From: Candidatus Bathycorpusculum sp.
GTDB taxonomy: Archaea > Thermoproteota > Bathyarchaeia > Bathyarchaeales > Bathycorpusculaceae
Reading direction: 5' to 3'
Assembly (NCBI GenBank): GCA_009778385.1
Contig: WRJX01000097.1
Span: forward strand, 1-50,031
DNA length: 50,031 bases
This document shows positions 16,574-24,985 of this stretch, piece by piece. The position numbers were made by a program, and so were the translations under genes. The notes under the pieces are model-generated. The model was not told the DNA's origin and did not search any database. It saw nothing but the letters and a program-made list of their open reading frames with translations. The first letter of the stretch is position 1, and every line of letters begins with the position of its first letter.

Positions 16574-17234
16574 CCCATGTACACAATTTTTTCCGTGTTT
16601 ACATGAACATTAATTTCACATATTAATGTCCGGTAAATGTATATATATGATAACTGATGCACAATCGTTAAATCTGAACGAAAGCAGTTTGGGCTTTTGT
16701 GCATAAGTCGGTTAGTTTTCTATCCAGATGAGATTGTGCAGACTTATTTTAACATCTAAGTGTAATATATGTGGTCTTCAGAGCAACACTCAATTTGTCA
16801 TCCATCAAAGCGCATATCGGCACTAAAGCCGCTAAAAGAAGCCTTATTAGTGATAGGTAAGACTTTAATTCTTCAGTGTTTAATATGAACTCTCAAAATC
16901 AAAGTCAATACCGCGATTTTGAGGAGATGCTCCAGACGCAAACGGGTATATCCCACCCCCTGCACCATTTATAAATAAACTTACAAGGGTTCTACAAAAT
17001 GGCGATAACCATTTTCCAATATTTTATACCCTTAGAAAATCCATGGATTTTTAATATAATGCTTAAAAGACTATTTTTTGGTTGAGTTTTGAGTTTTTCT
17101 TAATGGATGCATAATGGTTGGGTAGAGTGGAAAAATAAAGATGTCCCTTTGATGAAATAATACGTAAGAAAAAACAAGACAACACATTAAATCTGATCCA
17201 CAACGTGCCTGTCCATTTTTTCCTCTACCACTTT
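16574..17234. other. Spacer across the right end of the element
   Basis: About 660 bases without a convincing gene. The element side (16574-16949) is AT-rich and holds only short frames. The right attachment site is at 16950-16967. Beyond it the chromosomal spacer leads to the 3' end of the Kelch gene. Confidence 0.6.
16950..16967 (+). other. attR (copy of tRNA-Leu 3' end)
   Basis: Exact 18-base copy of the tRNA-Leu 3' end at 9605-9622, in the same orientation and not part of any tRNA here. It marks the right boundary of the integrated element. Confidence 0.85.
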
Positions 17235-18419
17235 TTAACTCTTTTTTCTTAAATAGAAAAATAACCCTGACGAAATAAGTCCAACTGCTGTAACTATTAC
17301 AGCTGATACTATCATAATTAGGCGGGTGTAGTCTCTGTAAGGTTCAGAGGGCACAGAAGAATCAGACATCTCAGGGTTAACCGAAACAGAATTATAACCT
17401 ATGGGTACATATTGCTCATTTAAATCTGAAAGGGTGCCACTGATAGATGATCCACCAATTACGTATAAGATATCATCAACAACAGCTATACCAAAATTCT
17501 GTCTGCTTGAAGGCATAGGTGTACCTCTTGTCCATGTATCAGTTGTAAAATCATACACCTTGTTATTGTTCTGTAACCCTAAAATGTAGACTCTTTTAGG
17601 CGCATAAACACCCGTTGTCGTTCCAGCATCACCGTTACCAGATGTAATGGTAGTTTCCGCTTTTTCTCCAGTCCACTCATTAGTTGCTGGGTCATATATC
17701 ATAATTTTCATCGAACCTTCCCATCCTGCAACTGTGGGAAATTCTCCTCCGCCTGACTGTGTAATAATGTTACCTGCGTATATTATCTTGTCATCTGCAA
17801 CAGCAGAAACACATTCAGCAAAAAATAGAGGTGGATTGGGTTTGTTGGTCCAAATATCTGCAACTGGATCATACATGTACAGACTGGAATAGGCTATAAC
17901 AAAAATTTTTCCATCTGCAACATGTCCTTTAACACTCCCCACAAAATATCCTTGAGAACCAACCATGCTAATTGGTATAGACGCCTTAGTGCTCCAACTG
18001 TTAGTCGCTATATCATAAACTTCCGTTACCCCACAAAGCATCGGCGACCCCGTTTCATCATAGGCTGCCTCACCACCTATGCAGTAAATTTTACCCTGAT
18101 ACGCAGCTATAGCAAAATTCCTTCTCGGGGTAGGCATAGACATCATAGTAGTCCAAGTGTCAGTTTTAGGGTCATACCGCTCATTTATACCGGTATAACC
18201 ATTATTCATACCTGTATAAACCTCATCGGTGTAACCTCCAATAGCATAGATTTTACCCTCCACCGCAACAACCCCCAAACCAGTCCGTACCTGAGTCATG
18301 GGTGCTTTTGTATTCCAAGAATCCTCAACTAACTCTGATGCCGAAGCAACACTAAATACAACTACAAACGAGCTGAGTATAAACAAGCCCAGTAACATTA
18401 AAGGAAGAAATTTATACAT
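17235..18419 (-). CDS. Anchored extracellular Kelch-repeat protein
   Basis: A protein of 394 aa with an N-terminal signal peptide (about 1-28, ending SVASA), a Kelch beta-propeller and a C-terminal membrane helix (about 368-388) with tail RKKS. Kelch repeats are clear from DGKIYxIGG-like strands (EGKIYAIGGY, QGKIYCIGGE, DDILYVIGGS), alternating with YDPxTDTWTxxxxMPxPR. The topology puts the propeller outside the cell, suiting glycan or protein binding. A paralogue with the same layout lies at 48555-49721. GGTGAGAG lies just before the ATG. It ends the chromosomal side of the tRNA-Leu element and is not part of it. Confidence 0.82.
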   Translation of the reverse strand: MYKFLPLMLLGLFILSSFVVVFSVASASELVEDSWNTKAPMTQVRTGLGVVAVEGKIYAIGGYTDEVYTGMNNGYTGINERYDPKTDTWTTMMSMPTPRRNFAIAAYQGKIYCIGGEAAYDETGSPMLCGVTEVYDIATNSWSTKASIPISMVGSQGYFVGSVKGHVADGKIFVIAYSSLYMYDPVADIWTNKPNPPLFFAECVSAVADDKIIYAGNIITQSGGGEFPTVAGWEGSMKIMIYDPATNEWTGEKAETTITSGNGDAGTTTGVYAPKRVYILGLQNNNKVYDFTTDTWTRGTPMPSSRQNFGIAVVDDILYVIGGSSISGTLSDLNEQYVPIGYNSVSVNPEMSDSSVPSEPYRDYTRLIMIVSAVIVTAVGLISSGLFFYLRKKS

Positions 18420-18722
18420 ACTCTCACCATTTTTGTTTTAAAAAATTTTTTATTTAAAGATTTCTGATAATACAGAATTTTGTCGTTCTACAGCATAAAA
18501 GCTGTAACCAAAGACAACATAGACATCATACTAACAAACCCAAGATTCCCACAAGTCTACAAACAACATCAATTAGCAGTAAAAATACCCGACAAAGACC
18601 TAAGAATTGAAAGACCAAAAAGAAATTCTCTAAGACTGACAAATAGAATCGAGCAACAGTATGAAAAAACCCGTTGAACGATTTAAAGAGGCGGATTGTT
18701 GTTGTCTGCGAGTTTAGCGTGT
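18420..18722. other. Spacer between Kelch gene and nuclease gene
   Basis: About 300 bases. The part next to 18419 should hold the Kelch promoter on the minus strand. A 65-codon plus-strand frame (TTG at 18480 to 18677) fills much of the rest; its product is very basic and matches nothing I recognise, so I do not call it a gene. Confidence 0.4.
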
Positions 18723-19976
18723 TTAGATGTCTATTTCTTCGTCTTGTTGTGGTATGCAGACATCAGTCATTTCACCGATTCTCTCTGCCAGCGCTTCTGC
18801 TTGCTCTAAGTCGCCGTGAACAAGAACTGTTCGTAGCGGTTTTAGTTTGTTGACTATTTCAACTAGTTCGTTTTGGTCTGCGTGTCCTGAAAGTTCAATT
18901 TGTTTAACTAACGCTTTTACAGTAAAGGTTTCTTCTTCTATTTTGAAGAAGCCTTCTTCTTTGGCTGTTTTTAGTGGACTGTCAGGTGGTAGGTAACCAC
19001 TGGTTAGTATAACCGCGTTGTGTTTATCTCCTGCCCAGTCTTTTAAGAGGCGTAAACTTGCGCCAGCGTGACCAAATCCTGAGGTGCAAATTACTATGGC
19101 TGGTTCTTCAATTTGGGCTGTGCGGTAAAGGTGTTTAACGTGTCTATAGTTGAAGGGTGCTTTTTGTTGGCGAATTTCTTTGGTGAATAAATATTTGCTA
19201 TGGTTGTAGTAGTCGTTGATTTTGTGTGCAAGGTTAGAAATGGTGTAAACGTTATAGCGTGGAAGATACTTGTTTTCTATGGCTGTGTCTATGCGTTTGG
19301 CCATTTCTTGGCTTCTATGAAACGCAAACGTTGGAATCAAAACGTTTCCTTTGTTATTCATGGTTCTTAGTAAGTCTTCCATGAATTCGTCAAGTAGCTG
19401 CTGTCTTGGAGGCCGCACTTTGCCGCCGTATGTTGACTCAGTGATTAAAACGTCAGGTCTTTTGGGAAGTGCCTGAAGTTTGCAGCCTCGCAGTATTTCA
19501 GTGTCATGAGTGCAAATGTCACCTGTGTAAACAATTTTTTTTCCCTCTGCCTCAATACTAGTTACTTTAGCACCTGCAACATGACCTGCCGGTTGAAGAT
19601 TAATCTTAACTCCAGACATGGCAATGGTATCACGTGCCCACCAGCATTGACCAATTCTTTCAGCATGATGATCCTGATATTCAGTGTTGCCTTTTTCATT
19701 TTGAATGTTAACCATGTCATGCAAAAGGTCAACAGTTACATCACGTGTCATTTCAGAACCAACAATTGTAGGATTATGCTTAGATAAACTCAACAGACTA
19801 CCTGTATGGTCAAGATGCGCATGACTAATAATTACTGCATCAAAATCAGTTGGTAACTTTTTCGGTTCACTATCAAGTTTTATGCCGTAATCTAAAGCAA
19901 CTTTACATGAATCGGTTTCAACAGATATACATGAGCCACCTACTTCTCTGGCTCCACCAAGGATTTTAATTTCCAC
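18723..19976 (-). CDS. Beta-CASP metallo-beta-lactamase nuclease, aCPSF2-like
   Basis: A ribonuclease of 417 aa from GTG 19976. It has the metallo-beta-lactamase core (GGAREVGGSCI, then HAHLDH, the zinc-ligand motif) and the GHVAGA and YTGD motifs, followed by a beta-CASP cap (TESTYGG, LIPTFAFHRSQEMA, CTSGFGHAGASLRLLKDW). The C-terminal motifs are LSGHADQNEL and VLVHGD. It lacks the N-terminal KH domains of aCPSF1, matching the shorter aCPSF2 group. These enzymes process or degrade RNA in archaea. The frame is open to a TTG at 20033, but the GTG at 19976 gives the canonical VEIKILGGAREVGG start and has TTGGAG upstream. Confidence 0.87.
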   Translation of the reverse strand: MEIKILGGAREVGGSCISVETDSCKVALDYGIKLDSEPKKLPTDFDAVIISHAHLDHTGSLLSLSKHNPTIVGSEMTRDVTVDLLHDMVNIQNEKGNTEYQDHHAERIGQCWWARDTIAMSGVKINLQPAGHVAGAKVTSIEAEGKKIVYTGDICTHDTEILRGCKLQALPKRPDVLITESTYGGKVRPPRQQLLDEFMEDLLRTMNNKGNVLIPTFAFHRSQEMAKRIDTAIENKYLPRYNVYTISNLAHKINDYYNHSKYLFTKEIRQQKAPFNYRHVKHLYRTAQIEEPAIVICTSGFGHAGASLRLLKDWAGDKHNAVILTSGYLPPDSPLKTAKEEGFFKIEEETFTVKALVKQIELSGHADQNELVEIVNKLKPLRTVLVHGDLEQAEALAERIGEMTDVCIPQQDEEIDI

Positions 19977-20033
19977 TTTTATATTACTCCAAGTAAATGC
20001 AAGCTTGTCTTCAAAAATTGGTTCAATAGCCAA

Positions 20034-20461
20034 TTCAAAGCTTGACAGATTAAATTTAACTTTATTTTTATCTGAACAAGGAACAGTGAATAATATTAAT
20101 CTATTGACAATTTAATCCAAGTTGCCCATGCAAAAAAGTTTACCAATACTAAATTCTCTTCAAAACTAAAACATACACCGTAAACTGCCTAATGACCGCT
20201 AAAACCAAACTACTTTTCTACGATATAATCGTTTTCACACATAATATTTCATAAAATAACTAACTGAAAGAAAATTTTATGATAAATCTTTCCAACACTT
20301 AGTTAACATATGGTTTGTGTGGTTGTCTTTTAGTAGTCACAAACAGTTTAGAGTCTCCTTTGTAACTACAATAACAGTAAACATTCTATCAACCAAATTG
20401 TAGGCTTGATGCTAAACGGGCATCCAAAAAGCTGAATTCTTTTTGGAGATGAATATCTGAT
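20034..20461. other. Spacer between divergent genes
   Basis: About 430 bases between the aCPSF2-like gene and the gene at 20462. It is AT-rich with several TATA-like stretches and no coding frame of note. It must contain promoters for both directions, but I cannot pick them out. Confidence 0.4.
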
Positions 20462-20848
20462 TTGTCCCCCATAAAGGCTGTTTTAAAACAGATTCTTAAC
20501 GAAGCAAAAACTGCTTTAGAAGAATATTTTCAAGAAACCAAAAACACACTAAAACAGCAACTTAAAAAACTCTTAATTTTCGGAATAGTAACAAGTATTC
20601 TGTTAGCCGTGGCAATTTCTCTTATTGGCTCAGCCGCTCTATTTTTTCTAATTGGCTCTCTAAGATACCTTGAAACTTTCCTACCTGCTTGGCAAGCTTG
20701 GCTCCTAATTGGAGCTACTGCACTTATAGTTGCTATAGCGCTTTTGATCGTTTTAAGCTTGATTATCTGGCGTCAGTTTCGTTCATCCAAACCTAAAATC
20801 GTCAAAGAATCCAAGCAACAGTCAGACTGTGAAGTAACCAAAAATTAA
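20462..20848 (+). CDS. Small membrane protein, holin-superfamily-III/DUF1469-like
   Basis: A protein of 128 aa with an amphipathic charged N-terminal helix (about 1-36, KQILNEAKTALEEYFQETKN) and two membrane helices (about 38-64 and 78-102). The short tail is Lys/Ser-rich. This pattern is that of the phage-holin-III/DUF1469 family (putative Actinobacterial holin-X-like), which in cellular genomes has no settled function and is not evidence for phage. The start is TTG at 20462. The following small gene is 40 bases downstream and may be co-transcribed. Confidence 0.5.
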   Translation: MSPIKAVLKQILNEAKTALEEYFQETKNTLKQQLKKLLIFGIVTSILLAVAISLIGSAALFFLIGSLRYLETFLPAWQAWLLIGATALIVAIALLIVLSLIIWRQFRSSKPKIVKESKQQSDCEVTKN

Positions 20849-20888
20849 ATAACCATGCTGATTATGAAATGGTTGAAAGTTGTTTATT

Positions 20889-21158
20889 ATGCCGTTAGAG
20901 GGTAAACTTGAAGAATTAATCCAAGCAAAAAGAACATTTTTACAGGCTTCAGTAAAGGACTATGCAGCAGGCGGCAATGACATGCTAGATGATGTAGAAA
21001 TAAGTCTAAATGAAGCAAAAACAGAAATCCTCAACAACATAGAACTTGCCAGCTTCATACGCGAAGAATCAGGTGAAACCGCATACAACAATGAATGCAT
21101 TGAAATGTTTAACAGCTGGTTTGAAAAATGGTTCGGAAACCCTAAACTTACACAATAG
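20889..21158 (+). CDS. Hypothetical protein, small acidic
   Basis: A protein of 89 aa from ATG 20889; a TTG at 20880 is an alternative start. It begins MPLEGKLEELIQAKRTF, is largely helical and acidic, and ends with an aromatic segment (MFNSWFEKWFGNP). I recognise no domain. It follows the small membrane protein in the same direction with a short gap, so the two may act together at the membrane; that is inference from position. Confidence 0.5.
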   Translation: MPLEGKLEELIQAKRTFLQASVKDYAAGGNDMLDDVEISLNEAKTEILNNIELASFIREESGETAYNNECIEMFNSWFEKWFGNPKLTQ

Positions 21159-21192
21159 CAAGGTTACAGAAAAAAATTAGAAAAATAAGTGT

Positions 21193-21939
21193 TTACTCTT
21201 TCTGCAACACATAAAACACATACCCGTAATGCTTAGCGTATTTGCGAAACATTTCAATTTCTTCTTCCTCTTCTGCAATTGTTGCTAAAGCTTCGCTGTT
21301 GTTCTGATACTTCTTTTTAAGCCCGGGCAGCTTGGAAAGAATTGGCAAATAATAATTTTCCCACCAACTAGACTCTGGCAAAACAAAATAACCCCTTATC
21401 TGATAACCTCTATCTTTAATTATCTGTAAATTTTCCTTTACCGTTTTTGCCATTGGATACACCTTTGCCATGTAGTCTTTAGCTTCCTTGGGCGGGTTAG
21501 GATCTATCCAACACATCTCTGAAACAGCCAAATATCCTCCATCAACCAAAAATTTGCTCCATTCACTTAACCCCTTCTCAAAACCAACAACAAAAATGGC
21601 TCCTTCACACCAGATAGCGTCAAAACTTTTAAGCTCAAAATCAAGACTTGTCATATCACCCTTTACAGCCTCGATTTTCTCGCTGATGCCCTCAGCTTGA
21701 GCACATTTTATAAGTTCATCTAGAAATGGTTGATGATTATCCAGTGCAGTGATTTTTGCATTTGAAATTTTAGCTAGCTCAATTGTTTGCATCCCTGGGC
21801 CACAACCAATGTCTAAGAAACGAGGGGTTTCCGGTAAATCTGTAAGTACGCGGTATGCTCGTCTTGTTGATTTGTTGTCCCCTGGGCCTTCTCTAGGTAA
21901 ATTGCTGTGAATTTCAAAGAAGTAATTATTGAGTTTCAT
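21193..21939 (-). CDS. Class I SAM-dependent methyltransferase
   Basis: A protein of 248 aa from ATG 21939 (an in-frame start at 21948 would add three residues). Motif I is FLDIGCGPGMQT, followed by ITALDNHQ with the ribose-binding acidic residue, GDMTSLDF and a post-motif FDAIWCEGAIFVVG. This is a Methyltransferase_11/25-type Rossmann enzyme. The C-terminal third (SSWWENYYLPILSKL, then a Glu-rich helix) resembles small-molecule methyltransferases, but the substrate cannot be told. It is convergent with the small genes to its left, so it forms its own transcription unit. Confidence 0.8.
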   Translation of the reverse strand: MKLNNYFFEIHSNLPREGPGDNKSTRRAYRVLTDLPETPRFLDIGCGPGMQTIELAKISNAKITALDNHQPFLDELIKCAQAEGISEKIEAVKGDMTSLDFELKSFDAIWCEGAIFVVGFEKGLSEWSKFLVDGGYLAVSEMCWIDPNPPKEAKDYMAKVYPMAKTVKENLQIIKDRGYQIRGYFVLPESSWWENYYLPILSKLPGLKKKYQNNSEALATIAEEEEEIEMFRKYAKHYGYVFYVLQKE

Positions 21940-22079
21940 GGGCAACACATATCGTTTAGTAAATGATGTGCTTACTTCTATAATTAACGTATTACTTTTA
22001 GTTTGTTAATGGTAGCGTGGCTTGTGGGTTGAGTGGAAGTCTTATTTAGTGGTTTTGCAGCTATCAACTGGGTAAAGTT

Positions 22080-22463
22080 ATGTCAGAAGGGACTGAAGTA
22101 AAAATTAGACAAGACCTCCTTGCAGAGATTGTTTTCTTAGAGGAAAGTTATCGTCAACTTAAAAGTAGCCTTTCAGCAAATGTTTATGATGCGTTAGCCG
22201 TTGTTTCTGCGCTTAAAGCGTTTAAGGGTAGTTTAAGTCGTGCTAGTGCCTATACATTAACTTTATATAATTTAAGAGGTAAACGCATCAATATTACTTG
22301 GGAGCAATTATTCACACATCTAGATTATGCATTGGCTACACTTAATGTTCCCTCGCCGTCACTTAAGCAGAGGGATACTGTGCAAACAATTATGTCTATG
22401 TCTGAGACAGAGTTTGAGCAGGTTTTAGCGTATTTTGCAGCGTTAAAAAACTCTATAAAATAG
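22080..22463 (+). CDS. Hypothetical protein
   Basis: A protein of 127 aa, mostly helical by composition (IRQDLLAEIVFLEESYRQLKSSL), with a central short beta-like segment (LYNLRGKRINITWEQL) and a helical end (SETEFEQVLAYFAALKN). No signal, membrane segment or catalytic motif is visible and I recognise no family. It is followed immediately by two hairpins that probably end its transcript, so it appears to be a single-gene unit. Confidence 0.55.
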   Translation: MSEGTEVKIRQDLLAEIVFLEESYRQLKSSLSANVYDALAVVSALKAFKGSLSRASAYTLTLYNLRGKRINITWEQLFTHLDYALATLNVPSPSLKQRDTVQTIMSMSETEFEQVLAYFAALKNSIK

Positions 22464-22852
22464 ACTTTTTCTATTTTCACCCTTTTTTAGGGTGTTTATT
22501 TTTCTTGGTCTTTTCCGGAAAAGACAGTGTTTATTTTTCTCCTTAAGCTTTAAACTATTGAAGTACCTCCTGTTCTTTAGGTATTTAATAGATTTTGTTG
22601 ACTTTAGTACAAGGGGTTAATCATAAAAAATTGTTAAGTTCTATGCATTTACTCTTATTTTACATGAACTATATAACATTTTTTTCAGAAAAAACCTGTC
22701 AATTCTAGATAAAACATGGTTTAATTGTACTTACAGTTTAAATACATCTTCCAAGTCTCATATTTAGGTGAGAATTAGTCTCACGCTTGTTTTAGTTAAT
22801 TAAAAAAGTCCTTTTTTCTTATCCACTTCTGTCAGGAAGGGATTTTCTAGAC
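22464..22852. other. Spacer with tandem hairpins
   Basis: About 390 bases. The first 80 hold two hairpins with T-rich flanks (listed separately). The rest is AT-rich spacer leading to the gene at 22853, which has AGGAAGG just before its start. No gene seen. Confidence 0.5.
22478..22540 (+). terminator. Tandem hairpins with repeated T-rich tails
   Basis: Hairpin one is CACCCT-ttttt-AGGGTG (22478-22494), 15 bases after the stop codon at 22463. Hairpin two is the perfect 18-bp palindrome GTCTTTTCCGGAAAAGAC (22508-22525). Each is directly followed or overlapped by the same 14-mer GTGTTTATTTTTCT (22492-22505 and 22527-22540). Stem plus T-rich tract repeated twice suggests a double transcription terminator. 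Confidence 0.6.
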
Positions 22853-23236
22853 ATGACTGCAAATCAAAAAGAGTTGATCAACGAGTTAAAACTTGAATGG
22901 ACGAAGCTTTGGCGGGAAAGACATGATGATAAAGTGCGCGCTGAAGGAATAGCAGTTACTGATTATTCTCATCTATTTGTGGATAAAGGCACAATTATTC
23001 ATGCAACACGAACCTATAAAGCATTAAATTTTAAAGAAATCTTAGAGCAACATAACGTAGTAAACGCTGAACGTTATGTTCCTGCTGATCGTTTTGTAGG
23101 TGGTTGGAACAAGTTTGTTAAATGCAATATTGTAAACAAGAATGCCTCTACCCGACGTCGGGAGTACTTAGCAGACGAGAAAAAAGTTCGTCAACAACCT
23201 AAAAAAGGTGGTAGAGGCTGGTTGCATGCACCCTGA
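22853..23236 (+). CDS. Hypothetical protein, basic
   Basis: A protein of 127 aa with Shine-Dalgarno AGGAAGG upstream. It begins MTANQKELINELKLEWTKLW, has a middle section YKALNFKEILEQHNVVNAERYVP, and a strongly basic end (STRRREYLADEKKVRQQPKKGGRGW) that could bind nucleic acid. I recognise no family. It precedes a winged-helix gene by 44 bases in the same direction, so the pair is probably one operon. Confidence 0.55.
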   Translation: MTANQKELINELKLEWTKLWRERHDDKVRAEGIAVTDYSHLFVDKGTIIHATRTYKALNFKEILEQHNVVNAERYVPADRFVGGWNKFVKCNIVNKNASTRRREYLADEKKVRQQPKKGGRGWLHAP

Positions 23237-23280
23237 TTACTTGCTATTTTTCCACATTTTGTTTTTATGAGGGACCGTTT

Positions 23281-23616
23281 TTGGGTAACTATCGAGATCG
23301 ACTAGATATTATTGCAGATATTTTACAGGCTACCAGTCGTGAAGCTAAAAAAACTCAGATAATGTATCAAGCAAACCTTAGCTACAAAGTGCTTCAGCGT
23401 TATCTAAACGAGGTTACTGACGCATCACTTGTACAATTCACATGTGAAAACCAAAGCTACCTTATAACCCCTAAAGGTCAAGATTACCTCATAGCTTACA
23501 AAGAATATGCACGAACAAACAAAAACATTGAAAAACGCCTTAACGATTTCTCAAACAAAAAACGCGTACTAGAAGATTTATGCCCTTACAAAGACGATTT
23601 AACAGCAACACCTTAA
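23281..23616 (+). CDS. Winged-helix DNA-binding protein (HTH_45-like)
   Basis: A protein of 111 aa with the typical archaeal winged-helix layout: DRLDIIADILQAT, a helix pair with TQIMYQANLSYKVLQRYLNEV, then the wing strands QFTCENQSYLITPKGQDYLIAYKEY. This matches the HTH_45/PF14947-type single-domain regulators, which often bind DNA as dimers through the C-terminal helix seen here (NIEKRLNDFSNKKRVLEDL). Start TTG 23281 follows GAGGGACC. The target is unknown; the neighbouring basic protein and the glycan cluster downstream are candidates. Confidence 0.75.
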   Translation: MGNYRDRLDIIADILQATSREAKKTQIMYQANLSYKVLQRYLNEVTDASLVQFTCENQSYLITPKGQDYLIAYKEYARTNKNIEKRLNDFSNKKRVLEDLCPYKDDLTATP

Positions 23617-23696
23617 CACTTTAAGATAAAACATGTAAACTATCAAGCATATTTTTGAAACTGATTTTTATTGTGTTTGTAAAAAAGGGGTCTTCT

Positions 23697-24287
23697 ATGA
23701 GTTCTTTTCAGAGATATCGTGTCCTGTTTTTGGTTATTATTGCAGTTTTAGCTCTAATTATTGCCTCACCATTAATTGAGCGGTATGTTTCGGCGCCAAA
23801 AACTGAACCGTTAACCGAATTTTCAGTGCTTGGCTCTTACCGTAATGCAACTTATCCGTACAATTTAACATCAGGCGATGTTTATCCCCTGTATTTTACA
23901 ATTAGCAATAATTTAGGTTCCCAAGCTAATTATAGATTGGATGTAAAATTTCGTACTCCACAACAACCTGGACCAGACAGTTTTAACTATGCTAAGAGCA
24001 GCTTATCGCCACTAACTAGCTTTACCTTCAAAGTTAACGATGGCGAATCTGTAGAGTTACAGATAAACTTGGAGTTTGATTATGTTGTTGATCTAAGTGA
24101 GGCTACTTTAAACAGCATAGCTGTTAATGGAACATCTGTTGATATGCATGATTTGCTTGTAGAGTGGGATCCTGAAAAAAACGCTTATTTAGGCAACATT
24201 TTTTTTGAGTTATACCTTTATGATGACTCTACCGGCAATTTTCAATACAATCAACGTTACCTCAGCTTATGGGTAAATCTAAGCTAA
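23697..24287 (+). CDS. Membrane-anchored DUF1616-like extracellular domain
   Basis: A protein of 196 aa from ATG 23697, with a single N-terminal membrane helix (about 8-28) and an external beta-sandwich. The sandwich begins LTEFSVLGSYRNATYPYNLTSGDVYPLYFTISNN, the same pattern as the C-terminal half of archaeal DUF1616 membrane proteins (TEFYxLG, YP-x-NLT-x-G). It lacks the multi-helix N-terminal half of full DUF1616 proteins. It opens the glycan-synthesis cluster, where DUF1616 and DUF2206 proteins are common, so it may help assemble or present surface glycans. The upstream-open frame from 23655 is less likely because of the GGGG site just before 23697. Confidence 0.6.
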   Translation: MSSFQRYRVLFLVIIAVLALIIASPLIERYVSAPKTEPLTEFSVLGSYRNATYPYNLTSGDVYPLYFTISNNLGSQANYRLDVKFRTPQQPGPDSFNYAKSSLSPLTSFTFKVNDGESVELQINLEFDYVVDLSEATLNSIAVNGTSVDMHDLLVEWDPEKNAYLGNIFFELYLYDDSTGNFQYNQRYLSLWVNLS

Positions 24288-24324
24288 CAAAACAATCTTT
24301 TGGATCCTGGAGGTACTTTTAAAT

Positions 24325-24957
24325 TTGGTTTTAAAGTCCGAAGTCATTTTAGCCGTTGGCGCCCACCCAGACGACATCGAATTGGGCTGTGGCGGGACAA
24401 TAAGTGCAGCTTCAAAACTTGGTAAACGAGTAATAGCCGTTTTCCTTTCAAAAGGTGAACAAAGCGGCAACCCAGAAATTAGACCTAAAGAAAGCATCGA
24501 GGCCCTTTCATTACTGGGTGTAAAAGAAGCCTATTTCGGAGATTTTCCTGACAGTGAAATTCCCTGCTCACGACAAGCAATCGATTTTTTGGAAGCCTTT
24601 TTTGTTGCACACAAGCCTGACACGGTACTAACACATACAGTCAACGATATTCATCAAGACCATAGACAGGTCGGATGGCTTTCAATTTCAGCTTTTCGTA
24701 ATGCACCACGACTACTGGCCTATGAAACTCCAAGAGTTACACAAGCGTTTTCTCCCACATATTTTGTTGACATTGCAAACTGCGTCAACGATAAATGGTT
24801 AGCCTTAAAATGCCATTTTTCTCAGAAAACTAAACGCTATATCACATATGAATCAATGGTTAATTTAGCCTCATTTAGAGGTAGCCAAGTTAGTCTACCT
24901 GCTGCTGAAGCATTTGAAGTTGTACGTTACATCGAAAAAACCGAAAAGAGTACCTGA
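24325..24957 (+). CDS. PIG-L/LmbE-family deacetylase
   Basis: A zinc deacetylase of 210 aa acting on N-acetylated sugars. The metal-binding motif AHPDDIE is near residue 13 and the second ligand region is HTVNDIHQDH near residue 99. The fold elements GCGGTISAASKLGKRVIAVFLSKGE are typical. Start TTG 24325 follows a strong GGAGGT. In this cluster it probably frees an amino group on a sugar, such as N-acetylglucosamine or a nucleotide-linked amino sugar, before further modification by the WbqC- and DegT-type enzymes beside it. The exact substrate cannot be read from sequence. Confidence 0.88.
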   Translation: MVLKSEVILAVGAHPDDIELGCGGTISAASKLGKRVIAVFLSKGEQSGNPEIRPKESIEALSLLGVKEAYFGDFPDSEIPCSRQAIDFLEAFFVAHKPDTVLTHTVNDIHQDHRQVGWLSISAFRNAPRLLAYETPRVTQAFSPTYFVDIANCVNDKWLALKCHFSQKTKRYITYESMVNLASFRGSQVSLPAAEAFEVVRYIEKTEKST

Positions 24958-24985
24958 TATTAGCTTGATTGTCTGTGACTCTACA

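Larger units (their letters stand above)
9605..16967. mobile_element. Integrated element in tRNA-Leu, carrying integrase and defence genes
   Basis: The last 18 bases of the tRNA-Leu gene (9605-9622) recur exactly and in the same orientation at 16950-16967, where no tRNA is present. Between them lie about 7.3 kb with an integrase gene directly beside the intact tRNA, a divergent pair of probable anti-phage genes, repeats and gene-poor spacer. This is the classic arrangement of a tRNA-targeted genomic island. The integrase gene is whole, unlike SSV-type archaeal elements that split it on integration. No replication, structural or conjugation gene is visible, so it may be a satellite, a defence island, or a remnant of a plasmid. 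Confidence 0.85.

Noticed and set aside
18480-18677. 65-codon plus-strand frame between the Kelch and nuclease genes
   Set aside because: Basic product without recognisable motif, no clear start signal; treated as spacer.
20462-20848. Prophage signal from the holin-like small membrane protein
   Set aside because: The DUF1469/holin-III pattern is common in cellular genomes and there are no lysis, capsid or terminase genes nearby.
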